Source: Lonicera japonica
Lineage: Eukaryota > Streptophyta > Magnoliopsida > Dipsacales > Caprifoliaceae
NCBI GenBank assembly: GCA_021464415.1
Contig: CM038469.1
Span: 63,531,650 to 63,595,649 of the forward strand
Reading direction: 5' to 3'
DNA length: 64,000 nt
The notes beneath the pieces were generated by a model. That model was not told the origin of the DNA. It ran no database searches and saw only the letters and a list, made by a program, of their open reading frames with translations. Position 1 is the stretch's first letter. Each line of letters opens with the position of its first letter. This document shows positions 25,770-37,391 of the stretch, in pieces. The translations under genes were made by a program, and so were the position numbers.

Positions 25770-26303
25770 TTCTTTCAATTACACGTGGCTTTGAAACAAA
25801 AGTGGGCTTTGCCCATTTTGGAGGAAAGTGGCATCACGTGGGGTTTTTCTTTTTTAAAAAAGGATCTTTGACTTTTCAAAATCCAACCTTTTCTTTTTCC
25901 TTTTCTTTTTTTTTTATTTCTTTATTAAAAAAACTTAAATCTTTTATTATTTATTTTTACTTTAATTTCACCTTATTAAATCTATTTGAACTCTAATTCG
26001 ATTTAAATTTTAAAGTTAACTTTATGAAATTTATTAGATATGAAAAAAATAATTTTTTTTCAATAATTTGAGTCGACGGAGTTTTTCAAATTTCAGTAAA
26101 ACTTAATAAAAATAATTTAAAATAGATTTAACTTAAAAAAAATTAATTTTGAATTTAGCGCTCAATCGACCACTTATATTTTGAATCAAAGTATATAACG
26201 AACTTACCTTAAGTTCAAAATTATGCGCGATGAATTCGGTAAATTCAGCGAGCTTCTATTAATTATTGTATCTTCATATTTTCAATTTGACTCAAATAAT
26301 TAT
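25770..26303. repeat. Unclassified dispersed repeat, copy 2 (left part, split by the retrotransposon)
   Basis: It aligns with 7775-8320 up to GACTCAAATAATTAT. It is then interrupted by the 10.1-kb copia-like element and resumes at 36443 with ATTATGACGAAAAAAATGC...GCCAACTAAAAATATA. The interruption falls exactly at the ATTAT target-site duplication, so this repeat is older than the retrotransposon. Confidence 0.7.
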
Positions 26304-27723
26304 TGTTGACTTGAAAGTCATTAATCTTGTTTTGATAATAACAATAAACTTAATCTTGTGTAATTTAACTTAGTTGATGGTTTTAAGTTACAGTCACAAT
26401 AATACTGATCACACATGGACTTAATCGAATAGCCGGAATCAAGATCATTCTTCTACAAAGTATTGCCTTCATAGTTTTACTTCTCACAACTCTTATCAAC
26501 ACACCTCAATGAGAATTGTTAAGTACAAGAGCCAAGGAAGAAAAGAAACGAAGAATCATACAAAGCCCTCGAAGACTCGACATTACTTATGTGAGTGAGT
26601 GCTTTAGTTTTCTTGTAAAGATTCATATTTGATCATCATAGCTCATGCAACATTCCTATATTATAAGATTGATCAAATCAAAAGTTGAATCTAGTTTTAT
26701 CCTTGAAAACGTATTTTTACCGAAAACTAGTTATATTGAAAAATTCACCATTACATTATATGAATGAATTTGGTTGCAAAAACAATGTTAAAAGTCTTAG
26801 AAAATCATTTTTAAACATATCCTATCTTCAAAATTGATTTTTGAGCTTATTTGCAAAAATATGAAAAATGGGATTTTTGGTCAAAATGGCAGCAGACCAG
26901 AGGAGACCATCAGTCGACTGATGAGCATTGCTCAGTCGACTGATGGCCACTCAGTCGACTGATGAGCTTTGCTCAGTCGACTGATGGCCCAGAAACTAGC
27001 CGTTGGAGTTCTGATTTTTTACCATTTTTGGTACCAAACTTCTACCAACTCCCTCCAAACGGCCATTTGTTGTCTCAGACTATATATACACCTTCTAAGA
27101 CTCATTTAAACATACTTGAATCATTCTTACACTATTCTCTTCATCTACATTCATTTTCAAAGATTCAAGAACATTTCTTTTGATCAATCCTTCTTATTTT
27201 GAGCTATATTCCATTGATCAAATTTGATATCTCTTAGTGTGAGCTTAAGTTGTAATCTTCATACACTATAGAGCTATTGTACATTGGTGTTAGTCACCAA
27301 ATCATTTCTTTCAAACATTAAGAGAGGTTTATCTCTTAAGATAGCAAGAGAGTTTTCTTGTGTGAGTATTGAGAGAATTTCAATACTTGTAAAGAGTATA
27401 GTGAGAAGAATTACACTTGTAGAGGTTTGATCTTCACCCGGAAGGAGATTGTTTTTAGTGGAAATTCTCGGGGAACTAACCGAGCGCGGAGTAGGGGCTA
27501 ACAAGCCGAACCGTGTGGACAAAAAGTCTTTGACTTTGATCGGTTCAATCTTTCTATCTCTTTATCTCTTAAATTGTGTTATTTGTTTCTTGTGATTGGA
27601 TTTATCTTTGTTCCTTGGTTGGTTGATTGATATAGATATCAAATATTTTTAAATTGATTTTAAAAATCCCATTAAGTTTTAAAAACCCTATTCACCCCCC
27701 TCTAGGGTATTTTCCGACCTACA
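26304..27723 (+). repeat. Left LTR
   Basis: 1420 bp, TG...CA ends. A TATA-like TATATATACA lies at 27081-27090. Four copies of the palindrome CAGTCGACTG lie upstream of it (26911, 26933, 26952, 26974), as expected for U3 regulatory sequence. The end at 27723 is set by the primer-binding site 2 nt downstream. Confidence 0.95.
26911..26983. promoter_or_regulatory. Four spaced CAGTCGACTG palindromes in the U3 of the left LTR
   Basis: Copies of the 10-bp perfect palindrome start at 26911, 26933, 26952 and 26974, spaced 22, 19 and 22 bp (about two helical turns). They lie roughly 100-170 bp upstream of the TATA-like box. The same cluster is conserved in the right LTR (35630-35702), and a related cluster lies in the internal region (32863-32933). 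A binding-site role is inferred. Confidence 0.5.
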
Positions 27724-27725
27724 AT

Positions 27726-27737
27726 TGGTATCAGAGG
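27726..27737 (+). promoter_or_regulatory. Primer-binding site
   Basis: TGGTATCAGAGG starts two bases after the LTR and matches the complement of the 3' end of plant initiator methionine tRNA, the usual Copia primer. Confidence 0.85.
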
Positions 27738-27779
27738 TTGTACTCTTGTTTTGATTTTACAATCTTAGAGTTTACGATC

Positions 27780-30700
27780 ATGTCTATTTATCAAGGAACC
27801 GGACTTAACGAAAGTTCTTCAACCACTAGGCCACCTCTATTTGATGGCAAAAATTATAGCTATTGGAAAAATCGCATGTGTACTTTTCTTCAAGCTAGTG
27901 ATTTTGAACAATGGAGGGTTACACTCATTGGACCCTATGAGATTACCAAAACCGATGAAAGGGGTAATGTCACTCTTAAGTCAATTTCCGATTATGATGA
28001 GAATGACATTAAGAAAATCCAATTTAATGCTAAAGCCTTAAACTCTCTACATTGTGCATTAACTATGGATGAATACAACAAAATTTCTAGTTGTAAAACC
28101 GCAAAAGAAATATAGGACAAATTAGAGGTTGCTCATGAGGGAACCTCACAAGTCAAAGATGACAATATTGATATGCTTGTTCATGATTATGAGCTTTTCA
28201 AAATGGAGCCTAATGAATCACTTGCTTCTATGTATAGTAGGTTCTCCATTATTACTAATGCTCTAGATCTCCTTGGAAAGGTTTATTCCAATGAAGACAA
28301 GATTCGAAAGATTCTTAGGACTCTTCCTAAGAAATGGAGACCCAAAGTAACGGCTATTCAAGAAGCCAAAAATCTCAAGACGTTAAGCATGGATGAACTA
28401 TTGGGGTCACTTAAAACCCACGAGAAGGAATTGGAGAGAGAAGAAGAAGTTGATTTAAAAGCCAAGAAGACTCTTGCTCTCAAGGCAAGTCAACGAGAGG
28501 ATGATGAAGAGTCAATGGGCGGTGACGATGACATGGCTCTCCTCTCTAGAAACTTCATGAAATTTTTAGCCAAGAAGAAGAAGTTTCAAGGAAAAGGAAA
28601 CAACTTTGGTTCTTCATCAAAGAGGAACAATGATCGATTAATTCAACCAAGAGTTGAAAACGAAGAAGTCAAGAAATGTTTCCATTGCCATGAACCGGGA
28701 CACTTCAAAACCAATTGCCCGGTTAGAAGAAAGGAGAGAAGAGATAAAAGAGATAAAGCCTTCAAACAAGTAAGGCATGCCCTCAAGGGGACTTGGAGTG
28801 ATTCCGAAGAAGGAGAATCCGATGCCGACTCTAGCGACGAGGAGACGGCAAATCTTTGCCTTATGGCAAGAGACGATGAGGTAGACTCTATTTATGATTC
28901 ATTTAGCGATGATAATGTTTCTATAAATGATGAGGCTCATAATGAAAATGACTATGATGAGTTATATGAAATGTTTGAGGAATTGCATAGCAAATTTGAA
29001 AATCTTTCCAAAAAATTTGCAAGCCTCAAAAAGGAGAATTTGATAATTTCTAACAAGTGTGAAACTTTTGAAAAAGAAAACATGGTTTTGAAAAATGAAA
29101 TCAATACTTTGAAGAAAGGAAAGGAAAAGGAAATTCCAAACACACTTGTAGTAGAAAATGTCAAATTAAAAGATTAAGTGGATGATCTAACCAATAGCTT
29201 AGCCAAATTCACCAATGGTAGGGATAATTTGGATAAACTATTAGGAATGCAAAGGTGTGTATTTGACAAAGCCGGATTGGGCTACAACCAAATTGACAAC
29301 CAAAAGGATTACAAAAACTTTTTTAAAACATATACACCTCATGATCCCACTCATATTTGCTCATATTGTGGTAGAAATACTCATTATGTGGATCATTGTT
29401 TCTATCGAAATGAAGGATTCCCTAAGAGGAAGCTTGCTTGGGTTCCAAAAGGAACCATTATGTTTGCTAACCCAAAGGGACCCAACACATTTTGGGTACC
29501 AAAGGAGAAGTTACTTAAAGTCATGGTGTAGGTATGCTTGAAAGCCAAGGGTAGCAAAACCAAGTGGTTTTTGGATAGTGGTTGCTCAAAACACATGACG
29601 GGAGACAAGAACAACTTCCTTAGTCTAATTCCCAAGCGAGGAGGGAATGTGACTTTCGGGGACAACGCCAAGGGCAAAATCATCGGTATAGGTAAGGTTG
29701 GTAAGCATTCTACTTGCATTGATAATGTTCTATTAGTTGATGGTTTGAAGCATAATTTACTTAGCATTAGCCAATTATGTGATAAGGGCTATGAAGTTAT
29801 TTTTAAATCCGATCGTTGCATTGTTAAGAATGTTAGTGATGATTCAATTTTACTTGTTGCATATAGAATTAACAATGTGTATACTCTTGAGCTTGATGAT
29901 TTATCTCAACAAGATGTTAAATGCTTATCCGCTATAAATGATGTATCTTGGTTGTGGCATAGGAGACTAGGACATGCTAATATGGATTTAATTCATGCTT
30001 TGTCTAAGAAAGAGCTTGTTAAAGGATTGCCTAAAACCAAATTTGTTAAGGATAAAATTTGTGATGCATGTCAACTTGGTAAACAACACAAATCTTCTTT
30101 CAAGTCTAAAAGGGATATTACTACATCTAGACCACTTGATATGTTGCATCTTGATTTGTTTGGTCCTATTTCGGTTGCTAGTCTAGGTGGCAAGTTATAC
30201 ACGTTTGTTATTGTTGATGATTATACTAGACTCACTTGGGTGTTCTTTCTCACCCACAAAAGTGAAACCCCACATGTTTTTGCTAAATTTTGTAGAAAAG
30301 TTCAAAATGAAAAAGGCGTCTCTATTGTGCATGTTCGTAGTGATAGAGGTAGAGAATTTGACAATGTTGATATTGAGAACTTTTGTGATGAGCATGGTAT
30401 TGATCATAATTTTTCGGCACCTAGAACTCCTCAACAAAATGGTGTTGTTGAGAGGAAAAATAGATCTCTTCAAGAGATGTCTAGGACTATGCTTAATGAA
30501 CATTCTTTACCGGAGTATTTGTGGGCGGAAGCCGTTAACACCGCATGCTATGTGACTAATCGTACTATTATTCGTAAAAAGTTAGATAAGACACCTTATG
30601 AGTTATGGAATGACAATAAACCAAATATTGCTTATTTTAAAGTTTTTGGTTGCAAATGTTTTATTTTAAATGATCGTGATCACCTAGGAAAATTTGATGC

Positions 30701-32633
30701 TAAATCCGATGAAGGAATTTTTCTTGGGTATGCCACTAATAGTAAAGCATATAGAGTTTATAACAAGAAAAGTTTTGTAGTCCAAGAGTCTATGCATGTT
30801 GTATTTGATGAGTCAAATCCTTTCTCACCCAAAGTACATTCTGATGATGATGTTGAGATTGTCCAAAAGATTTCGGATATTCAAATCAATGATACATCTA
30901 AGGAAGAACCATCGAGTGCTCAAGCTCCTCCTAAGGAGTTAGAAAACAAAACCGAGCAGGACTCGAATGAGTTGCCTAGGAGTTGGAAATTTGTGTCCAA
31001 CCACCCTATTGATCAAATTCTTGGAGAGCCATCTAGTAAAGTTATGACTAGATCCTCCTTAAGAAATATATGCAATAACGTGGCATTTGTTTCTCAATAT
31101 GAGCCTAAAAACATTATTGAAGCCGAACAAGATGAATCTTGGATGATGGCTATGCAAGAGGAACTCAATCAATTTGAAAGAAACAAAGTGTGGACACTTG
31201 TTCCCAAACCTAGTGATCATACTATTATTGGTACTAAATGGGTATTTCGTAACAAAAAGGATGAAAATGGTGTAATAGTTAGAAATAAAGCTAGACTTGT
31301 TGCCCAAGGATACAATCAAGAGGAGGGCATTGATTATGAAGAAACATATGCACCCGTAGCACGTCTAGAAGCCATTCGCATGCTACTTGCTTATTCATGT
31401 TTTAAGAATTTTAAATTGTATCAAATGGATGTGAAAAGTGCTTTCTTGAATGGTTTTATTGAAGAGGAAGTTTATGTGAAACAACCTCCCGGTTTTGAAA
31501 ATCATGTTTATCCGGACTATGTGTTTAAATTATCGAAAGCTTTATATGGTTTAAAACAAGCACCTAGAGCATGGTATGATAGACTTAGCTCATTTTTGAT
31601 TAACAATGGTTTTGTTAGAGGTAATATTGATACTACCTTATTTATCAAAAATCATGACAATGACATGCTACTTGTACAAATCTATGTTGATGATATTATA
31701 TTTGGTTCTACTAACGAAAATCTTTGCAAGGACTTTTCCTCATGTATGCAAAAAGAATTCGAAATGAGCTTGATGGGAGAATTGAATTACTTCCTTGGAT
31801 TACAAGTGAAGCAATGCAAAGAAGGCATCTTCATCAATCAAGAGAAGTATGTGAAGGAGCTATTAAAGAAATTCGATATGGAAGGTGCCAAATCCATGAG
31901 CACTCCTATGAGTTCAACATTAAAGCTCGACAAAGACGAAATCGGTAAGAGCGTAGACATCAAGAAATATCGAGGTATGATCGGTAGTCTATTATATTTG
32001 ACGGCCTCTAGGCCGGATATTATGTTTAGTGTATGTATTTGTGCACGATTCCAAGCGGATCCTAAAGAGTCACATTTACTTGCTGTAAAACGAATTTTTC
32101 GTTATCTTTCCGGTACTAGCTCCTTGGGTTTGTGGTACCCAAGAGAGAACTCTTTTGACTTAATCAGTTATTCCGATGCGGATTTTGCCGGTTGCAAAAT
32201 CGATAGGAAAAGCACTAGTGGCACTTGTCATTTCTTAGGACACGCACTAGTATCTTGGTCAAGCAAGAAACAAAACTCGGTGGCCCTTTCAACGGCCGAA
32301 GCCGAATACGTGGCGGCCGGAAGTTGTTGTGCTCAAACTTTATACATTAAGCAACAACTAGAAGACTTCGGGTTAAGTCTTAGCCACATTCCCATAAAAT
32401 GTGATAACACAAGTGCTATTAACTTGACCAAGAATCCCATACAACACTCACGTACTAAGCACATTGAGATAAGATATCATTTTATTCGTGATCATGTGCA
32501 AAAAGGTGATGTTGATATTGAATTCGTTGGCACCGAATCGCAACTTGCGGATATTTTCACCAAACCACTTCCCGATGATCGCTTTAGCACTATTCGACGT
32601 GAAATTGGAATGACTAGAGCATGTGATATCTAG
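27780..32633 (+). pseudogene. Ty1/copia gag-pol reading frame, interrupted by three in-frame stops
   Basis: One frame runs from the ATG at 27780 to the TAG at 32631, but TAG at 28113, TAA at 29175 and TAG at 29529 interrupt it without any frame change. Gag (27780 to about 29530) has a retrotransposon Gag core and a CCHC knuckle (CFHCHEPGHFKTNC, about 28677-28718), then acidic and coiled-coil sequence. Pol has protease ([13 protein letters not shown], about 29565), an integrase HHCC zinc module (HRRLGH...CDACQLGK) and DDE core ([20 protein letters not shown]), reverse transcriptase ([20 protein letters not shown]) and RNase H ([28 protein letters not shown]). The last stop lies at the Gag/protease boundary. 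In some Sireviruses gag and pol share a frame, so that stop could be natural read-through, but the other two look inactivating. The stop-free pol segment 29530-32633 begins without a convincing ATG. Confidence 0.93.
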
Positions 32634-32862
32634 TTGACCAAAATTTTCATGTATATTGATCCTTGATGCTTATCTCTAAAGCATACAAAATTGTGCCAAT
32701 CATTTGGGTTAATATGAATTAATTTTTTTTCTTAGTACTCCCATTACATGTTATTTGATGTACTAATATCATTCTTGTAGCTCAAATGTTGTAGAGTTAC
32801 TATTTCTAGGTGTTCAGGGCTTAAAATGCTCAAAACAAGAAAATCAGGACAGTATGGGTGAT

Positions 32863-32933
32863 CAGTCGACTAATCAGGTCCATCAGTCGACTGAGGCTTC
32901 ATCAGTCGACTGAATCAGGGCATCAGTCGACTG
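32863..32933. repeat. Internal cluster of CAGTCGACTG palindromes
   Basis: Four copies (the first ending CTA instead of CTG) start at 32863, 32883, 32903 and 32924, so spacing is 20-21 bp. They sit between pol and the accessory ORF, in the position of a possible internal promoter for that ORF. The same motif occurs four times in each LTR. Confidence 0.8.
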
Positions 32934-33382
32934 ATCAGTGCTGGGCAGCATTCCATCTATTTCAATTCTTTTCCCCTGCTTTCCCTTCATTCTTCCCTTC
33001 TCCACTTCGAGATAACCCACACCAAACTAACCCCACACCCTCACAAACTTCATCTACTCTCCATTTTCATCATCAAAACACAACCTAAACCAAAAATCAT
33101 TCATTTTCTACATCAAAACACTCACAAATCTCATCTATTTTATCCAAAATCCTTCAAACCCATCTCAAACTCTCAAACCCTAACCCTAGCCACCTTTACC
33201 AAATTCTCAACCAAAAATCCATATTTTGCATCATCTCTTCTTCTAAAAACTCTTATTACCACTCCATTTCCTAAAACCTCCTGCGTATTCCTTTCGATTC
33301 ACACATTTTCATCTTAAAATCCCAAATCTCCTAAGAACCCTAATTTTTCAAAAATCTCTTCTTTTACACAAAATCACTAGAC

Positions 33383-34447
33383 ATGTCTCAACCATCTCGC
33401 TCCTATCGTCAACGAAAGAGGGTACCACAAGTAGGATCATCATCGGCTCAACCATCTCAAGCTCCACTACCGCCTTTGTTCATCTCCGATGAGGCGGAAG
33501 CAAAGTTCAACACCGACTATTCGACACGAACTATCGTCGAAGGTAAACAATTCAACTTTCAACTATTCGCTTCAAATGGTTTGAATGTTGCTGGACTTTT
33601 TCAAAATCAAGGAATTATGAACTTTTTGAATATTCGTGAAAATGTGTACCCTCGGCTCATACGGCTATTCTATGCCAACCTACATCACCCGGTTCTTGAC
33701 AATGGGCGTCCAAACAAGGCCCGTCTCGTTACACTTCTCAATGGGCAAAGAATCAGTTTTAACAAAGCCGAATTAGCCGAAATATTCGGATTCCCCGTTA
33801 ATAATGTAACGGAAGTTTCATCCAATTTTGGGGATCTTCTAGGCTTTAATAGAGAAGCGGCAAAGGGAATTTTACTTAAACGCAGATTTCGTAATGTGCA
33901 AGGAGAAATCAAAGCCTCAATGCTCAAACTCGATGCTTGTCTCATACACTCTATCCTAGGGTACTCTATTATCCCAAGGCGTGGTAGACGTGCGTCACTC
34001 AATGCCTTGGAGGTATTTTTGGTATGGACAATTGTCATGGGACATAGATTGGACTATGCTAGTCTAATGTTTCATCATCTTCTAGAGATCACCAATCGAA
34101 TAAGGCAAGGGTTGGTCTATGAAATGGCCCTCACTCAACTTTTCAAATTCTACAATATCCGACTCGAAGACGAGGTCGACGTTATCATTCCCACAAGTGA
34201 GGAGACATATAGCGCCAAGGTGATTAGGTTGATGAAATACAACTTGGTTTATGGTCAATGGACCCCCAATGATCCGAGAGATAGAGATGAAAGTGGTGAT
34301 GAAATTGGTGGTGAAAGTGATGGTTCATCCGAAGAAGTGGGTGATGATGAAGAAGAAGAAGAAGAAGTAGGAGGTGAAAGTCCCGAACTCCCTCAAACCA
34401 CTACTTCTCAAGGCCGTAGCCAATCCTCAAATGCCGCCTTACTTTAA
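33383..34447 (+). CDS. Accessory ORF downstream of pol, plant-transposon-protein-like domain
   Basis: 354 codons in a different frame from pol. After a basic serine/proline-rich N-terminus comes a globular domain with YPRLIRLFYANL, a gap, then LLNGQRISFNKAELAEIFGFP and LDACLIHSILGYSIIPRRGRRASLNALE. This pattern recalls the family often named putative plant transposon protein, assigned from memory. The tail is very acidic (about 34290-34380). The frame stays open beyond the TAA (34445) for 26 more codons of glutamine/asparagine-rich coiled-coil-like sequence before a TAA at 34526, so the stop may be recent. Sireviruses often have an extra ORF here, sometimes called env-like, but no signal peptide or membrane segment is visible in this one. 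A C/T-rich leader (about 32950-33380) precedes it. Confidence 0.7.
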   Translation: MSQPSRSYRQRKRVPQVGSSSAQPSQAPLPPLFISDEAEAKFNTDYSTRTIVEGKQFNFQLFASNGLNVAGLFQNQGIMNFLNIRENVYPRLIRLFYANLHHPVLDNGRPNKARLVTLLNGQRISFNKAELAEIFGFPVNNVTEVSSNFGDLLGFNREAAKGILLKRRFRNVQGEIKASMLKLDACLIHSILGYSIIPRRGRRASLNALEVFLVWTIVMGHRLDYASLMFHHLLEITNRIRQGLVYEMALTQLFKFYNIRLEDEVDVIIPTSEETYSAKVIRLMKYNLVYGQWTPNDPRDRDESGDEIGGESDGSSEEVGDDEEEEEEVGGESPELPQTTTSQGRSQSSNAALL

Positions 34448-34679
34448 GCTATTCAAGGGTTATCGGGTCAAGTTCAAGCTCTTTCAACTAACATGACGAA
34501 CCGCTTCAATCGCATTGAAGATCGTTAAAGAGCTCATGAGGAAGCTTTTCTTCTCTACCATCCGGAGCACGTTTTTTCGGTTTGGAACCCCTATCATGTG
34601 GATCAAGGTTGGGGAGGATGGCCGCAAGACCCTCAAGACCCACAAGAGTGAACAATGGGTTCTCTCCTTTTTGTTGATA

Positions 34680-35022
34680 ATAAAGGGGGAGAAATATGTG
34701 TGTTAGAGTGTTTGGTACACACTCCTTTTATTATGCACTTTTATTACTTCTAAGTTTTATTATTGGTTGATCTATGAACTTAAGTACTATGTTTAGTTTG
34801 TTTGGTTTTCATATGGTTTAACTCTAGTATTTAATTTGAACTTAGTTAAATTTTTTAAGTTTCTACTATAATCTTGCAATGGTTTGAATTATTGTTATGC
34901 ATGCTTATTATATTTTTGTTAATGCATAGTTTGAGGGGGAGTTTTTCCGTTGAGAAAACTCAACTAATGATCTTAATCGCAAACACACATTAATTTATTG
35001 TCATCATCAAAAAGGGGGAGAT
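34680..35022 (+). promoter_or_regulatory. Three polypurine-tract-like runs, the last at the LTR junction
   Basis: Purine runs AAAGGGGGAGAAA (about 34682-34694), TTGAGGGGGAG (34931-34941) and AAAAGGGGGAGA (about 35009-35021) occur between the accessory ORF and the right LTR. The last is directly before TGTTGAC and is the functional candidate for plus-strand priming. Multiple copies are a feature I recall for Sireviruses. Confidence 0.7.
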
Positions 35023-36442
35023 TGTTGACTTGAAAGTCATTAATCTTGTTTTGATAATAACAATAAACTTAATCTTGTGTAATTTAACTTAGTTGATGGT
35101 TTTAAGTTACAGTCACAACAATACTGATCACACATGGACTTAATCGAATAGCCGGAATCAAGATCATTCTTCTACAAAGTATTGCCTTCATAGTTTTACT
35201 TCTCACAACTCTTATCAACACACCTCAATGAGAATTGTTAAGTACAAGAGCCAAGGAAGAAAAGAAACGAATAATCATACAAAGCCCTCGAAGACTCGAC
35301 ATTACTTATGTGAGTGAGTGCTTTAGTTTTCTTGTAAAGATTCGTATTTGATCATCATAGCTCATGCAACATTCCTATATTATAAGATTGATCAAATCAA
35401 AAGTTGAATCTAGTTTTATCCTTGAAAACGTATTTTTACCGAAAACTAGTTATATTGAAAAATTCACCATTACATTATATGAATGAATTTGGTTGCAAAA
35501 ACAATGTTAAAAGTCTTAGAAAATCATTTTTAAACATATCCTATCTTCAAAATTGATTTTTGAGCTTATTTGCAAAAATATGAAAAATGGGATTTTTGGT
35601 CAAAATGGCAGCAGACCAGAGGAGACCATCAGTCGACTGATGAGCATTGCTCAGTCGACTGATGGCCACTCAGTCGACTGATGAGCTTTGCTCAGTCGAC
35701 TGATGGCCCAGAAATTAGCCGTTGGAGTTCTGATTTTTTACCATTTTTGGTACCAAACTTCTACCAACTCCCTCCAAACGGCCATTTGTTGTCTCAGACT
35801 ATATATACACCTTCTAAGACTCATTTAAACATACTTGAATCATTCTTACACTATTATCTTCATCTACATTCATTTTCAAAGATTCAAGAACATTTCTTTT
35901 GATCAATCCTTCTTATTTTGAGCTATATTCCATTGATCAAATTTGATATCTCTTAGTGTGAGCTTAAGTTGTAATCTTCATACACTATAGAGCTATTGTA
36001 CATTGGTGTTAGTCACCAAATCATTTCTTTCAAACATTAAGAGAGGTTTATCTCTTAAGATAGCAAGAGAGTTTTCTTGTGTGAGTATTGAGAGAATTTC
36101 AATACTTGTAAAGAGTGTAGTGAGAAGAATTACACTTGTAGAGGTTTGATCTTCACCCGGAAGGAGATTATTTTTAGTGGAAATTCTCGGGGAACTAACC
36201 GAGCGCGGAGTAGGGGCTAACAAGCCGAACCGTGTGGACAAAAAGTCTTTGACTTTGATCGGTTCAATCTTTCTATCTCTTTATCTCTTAAATTGTGTTA
36301 TTTGTTTCTTGTGATTGGATTTATCTTTGTTCCTTGGTTGGTTGATTGATATAGACATCAAACATTTTTAAATTGATTTTAAAAATCCCATTAAGTTTTA
36401 AAAACCCTATTCACCCCCCTCTAGGGTATTTTCCGACCTACA
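35023..36442 (+). repeat. Right LTR
   Basis: 1420 bp, the same length as the left LTR. About nine differences were seen by eye, for example at offsets corresponding to 26401/35120, 26550/35269, 26613/35332, 27616/36335-type pairs (approximate). It carries the same four CAGTCGACTG palindromes from 35630. It ends CTACA followed by the ATTAT duplication. Confidence 0.95.
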
Positions 36443-36510
36443 ATTATGACGAAAAAAATGCTTTCAGCATCGAAATCAAGCCAACTAAAAATATAAACCT
36501 ACGAGTCTTA
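36443..36510. repeat. Unclassified dispersed repeat, copy 2 (right part)
   Basis: Continuation of 25770-26303 after the retrotransposon. It matches 8265-8320 (GAAAAA...TG(C/T)TTT(C/T)(A/G)GCAT(C/T)G(A/G)AATCA(T/A)GCCAACTAAAAATATA). Confidence 0.65.
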
Positions 36511-37391
36511 ATGTAGGTTCAAGATATCTTTATCTTAGAAAAACTAAAAGTAAACCAAATCGAACTGACTTGTTTTTAATTTTTTAAAGAATCTTTTAAT
36601 CATTTTTGTATCATATTTTGATCTTTACAAAATGATTTTTTAACAAATTAAACTCAAAGGCAGATGTGAAAATAATTCAACCACGTCTCTCAGTATGATT
36701 TGAAAATAATCCAAAAATGCGTTCTTAAATGTTACTCAATAACTTTTCTTGATTTTTTACATAATTCTATAGTCATAATAGATTTTGTTTAATTGATCTT
36801 GATTATTATATTTTAAATATTAAATATTAAATTTTGATTTTTTTTAAGAAATTAAACTTAAAGGCAGATGTGACAGTAATCCAACCATGCCTCTCAATAT
36901 GATATGAAAATAATCCAAAAATATATTCTTAAATGTTACTCAATAACATTTCTTTTTTTTTTTACATAATTCTATAGTCATTATGGGTTTTGTTTAATTG
37001 ATCTTCCTTAATAGATTTTAAATATTAAATTTTGATTTTTTTATTTTAAGTTATGGCATTTTTAATATAGACAAAATTATTAATGTGCGATAGTTTATTG
37101 TGTGTATATTATTGGTATAAGTGTTTTAATTTTGACGTGATATCTTGATGTGTGTAAAAAATTCATCAAAGGGTGTAAAGTTAATGCACACTATAATGTG
37201 TATTTTTAACCATTAAATTTTTGTGTTTTTTGGATAATGTTTTGATCAATGATGGTGTTTTATAATATATATATATATATATTAATTTTTGTTTATTAAA
37301 ATTTTAATTGATGGAATTTTATTAAAATAAGCTAACTATTATATAAATTATTTTTACCAAATATAATAGAAAAAGAAAAAAAATGCATGGA
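36511..37391. other. Intergenic, no gene seen; short local duplication
   Basis: Two similar blocks (about 36655-36850 and 36850-37030) share AAAGGCAGATGTGA, TCTCA(G/A)TATGAT, AATCCAAAAAT and AAATGTTACTCAATAAC. This is an imperfect tandem duplication of about 195 bp. No coding sequence. Confidence 0.6.

Larger units (their letters stand above)
26304..36442 (+). mobile_element. Sirevirus-like Ty1/copia LTR retrotransposon, 10.1 kb
   Basis: Two 1420-bp LTRs start TGTTGAC and end CTACA, and are flanked by the 5-bp target duplication ATTAT (26299-26303 and 36443-36447). A primer-binding site (TGGTATCAGAG) starts at 27726 and a polypurine tract abuts the right LTR. The gag-pol order is Gag with a CCHC knuckle, protease, integrase, reverse transcriptase, RNase H, which is Copia order. 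Sirevirus affinity is inferred from the long LTRs, an accessory ORF downstream of pol and three polypurine-tract-like runs after it. By eye there are about nine substitutions between the LTRs (around 0.6 percent), so insertion is recent. The gag-pol frame carries three stop codons, so this copy is probably not self-sufficient. Confidence 0.95.

Noticed and set aside
27274..27522. 82-codon minus-strand frame in the left LTR, repeated at 35993-36241 in the right LTR
   Set aside because: It is duplicated only because LTRs are duplicated; no family resemblance, and it lies opposite the expected R/U5 transcript.
7775..36510. The two unclassified repeat copies as LTRs of one large retroelement
   Set aside because: No primer-binding site, polypurine tract or internal coding region belongs to them; the interval is filled by an independent Helitron.
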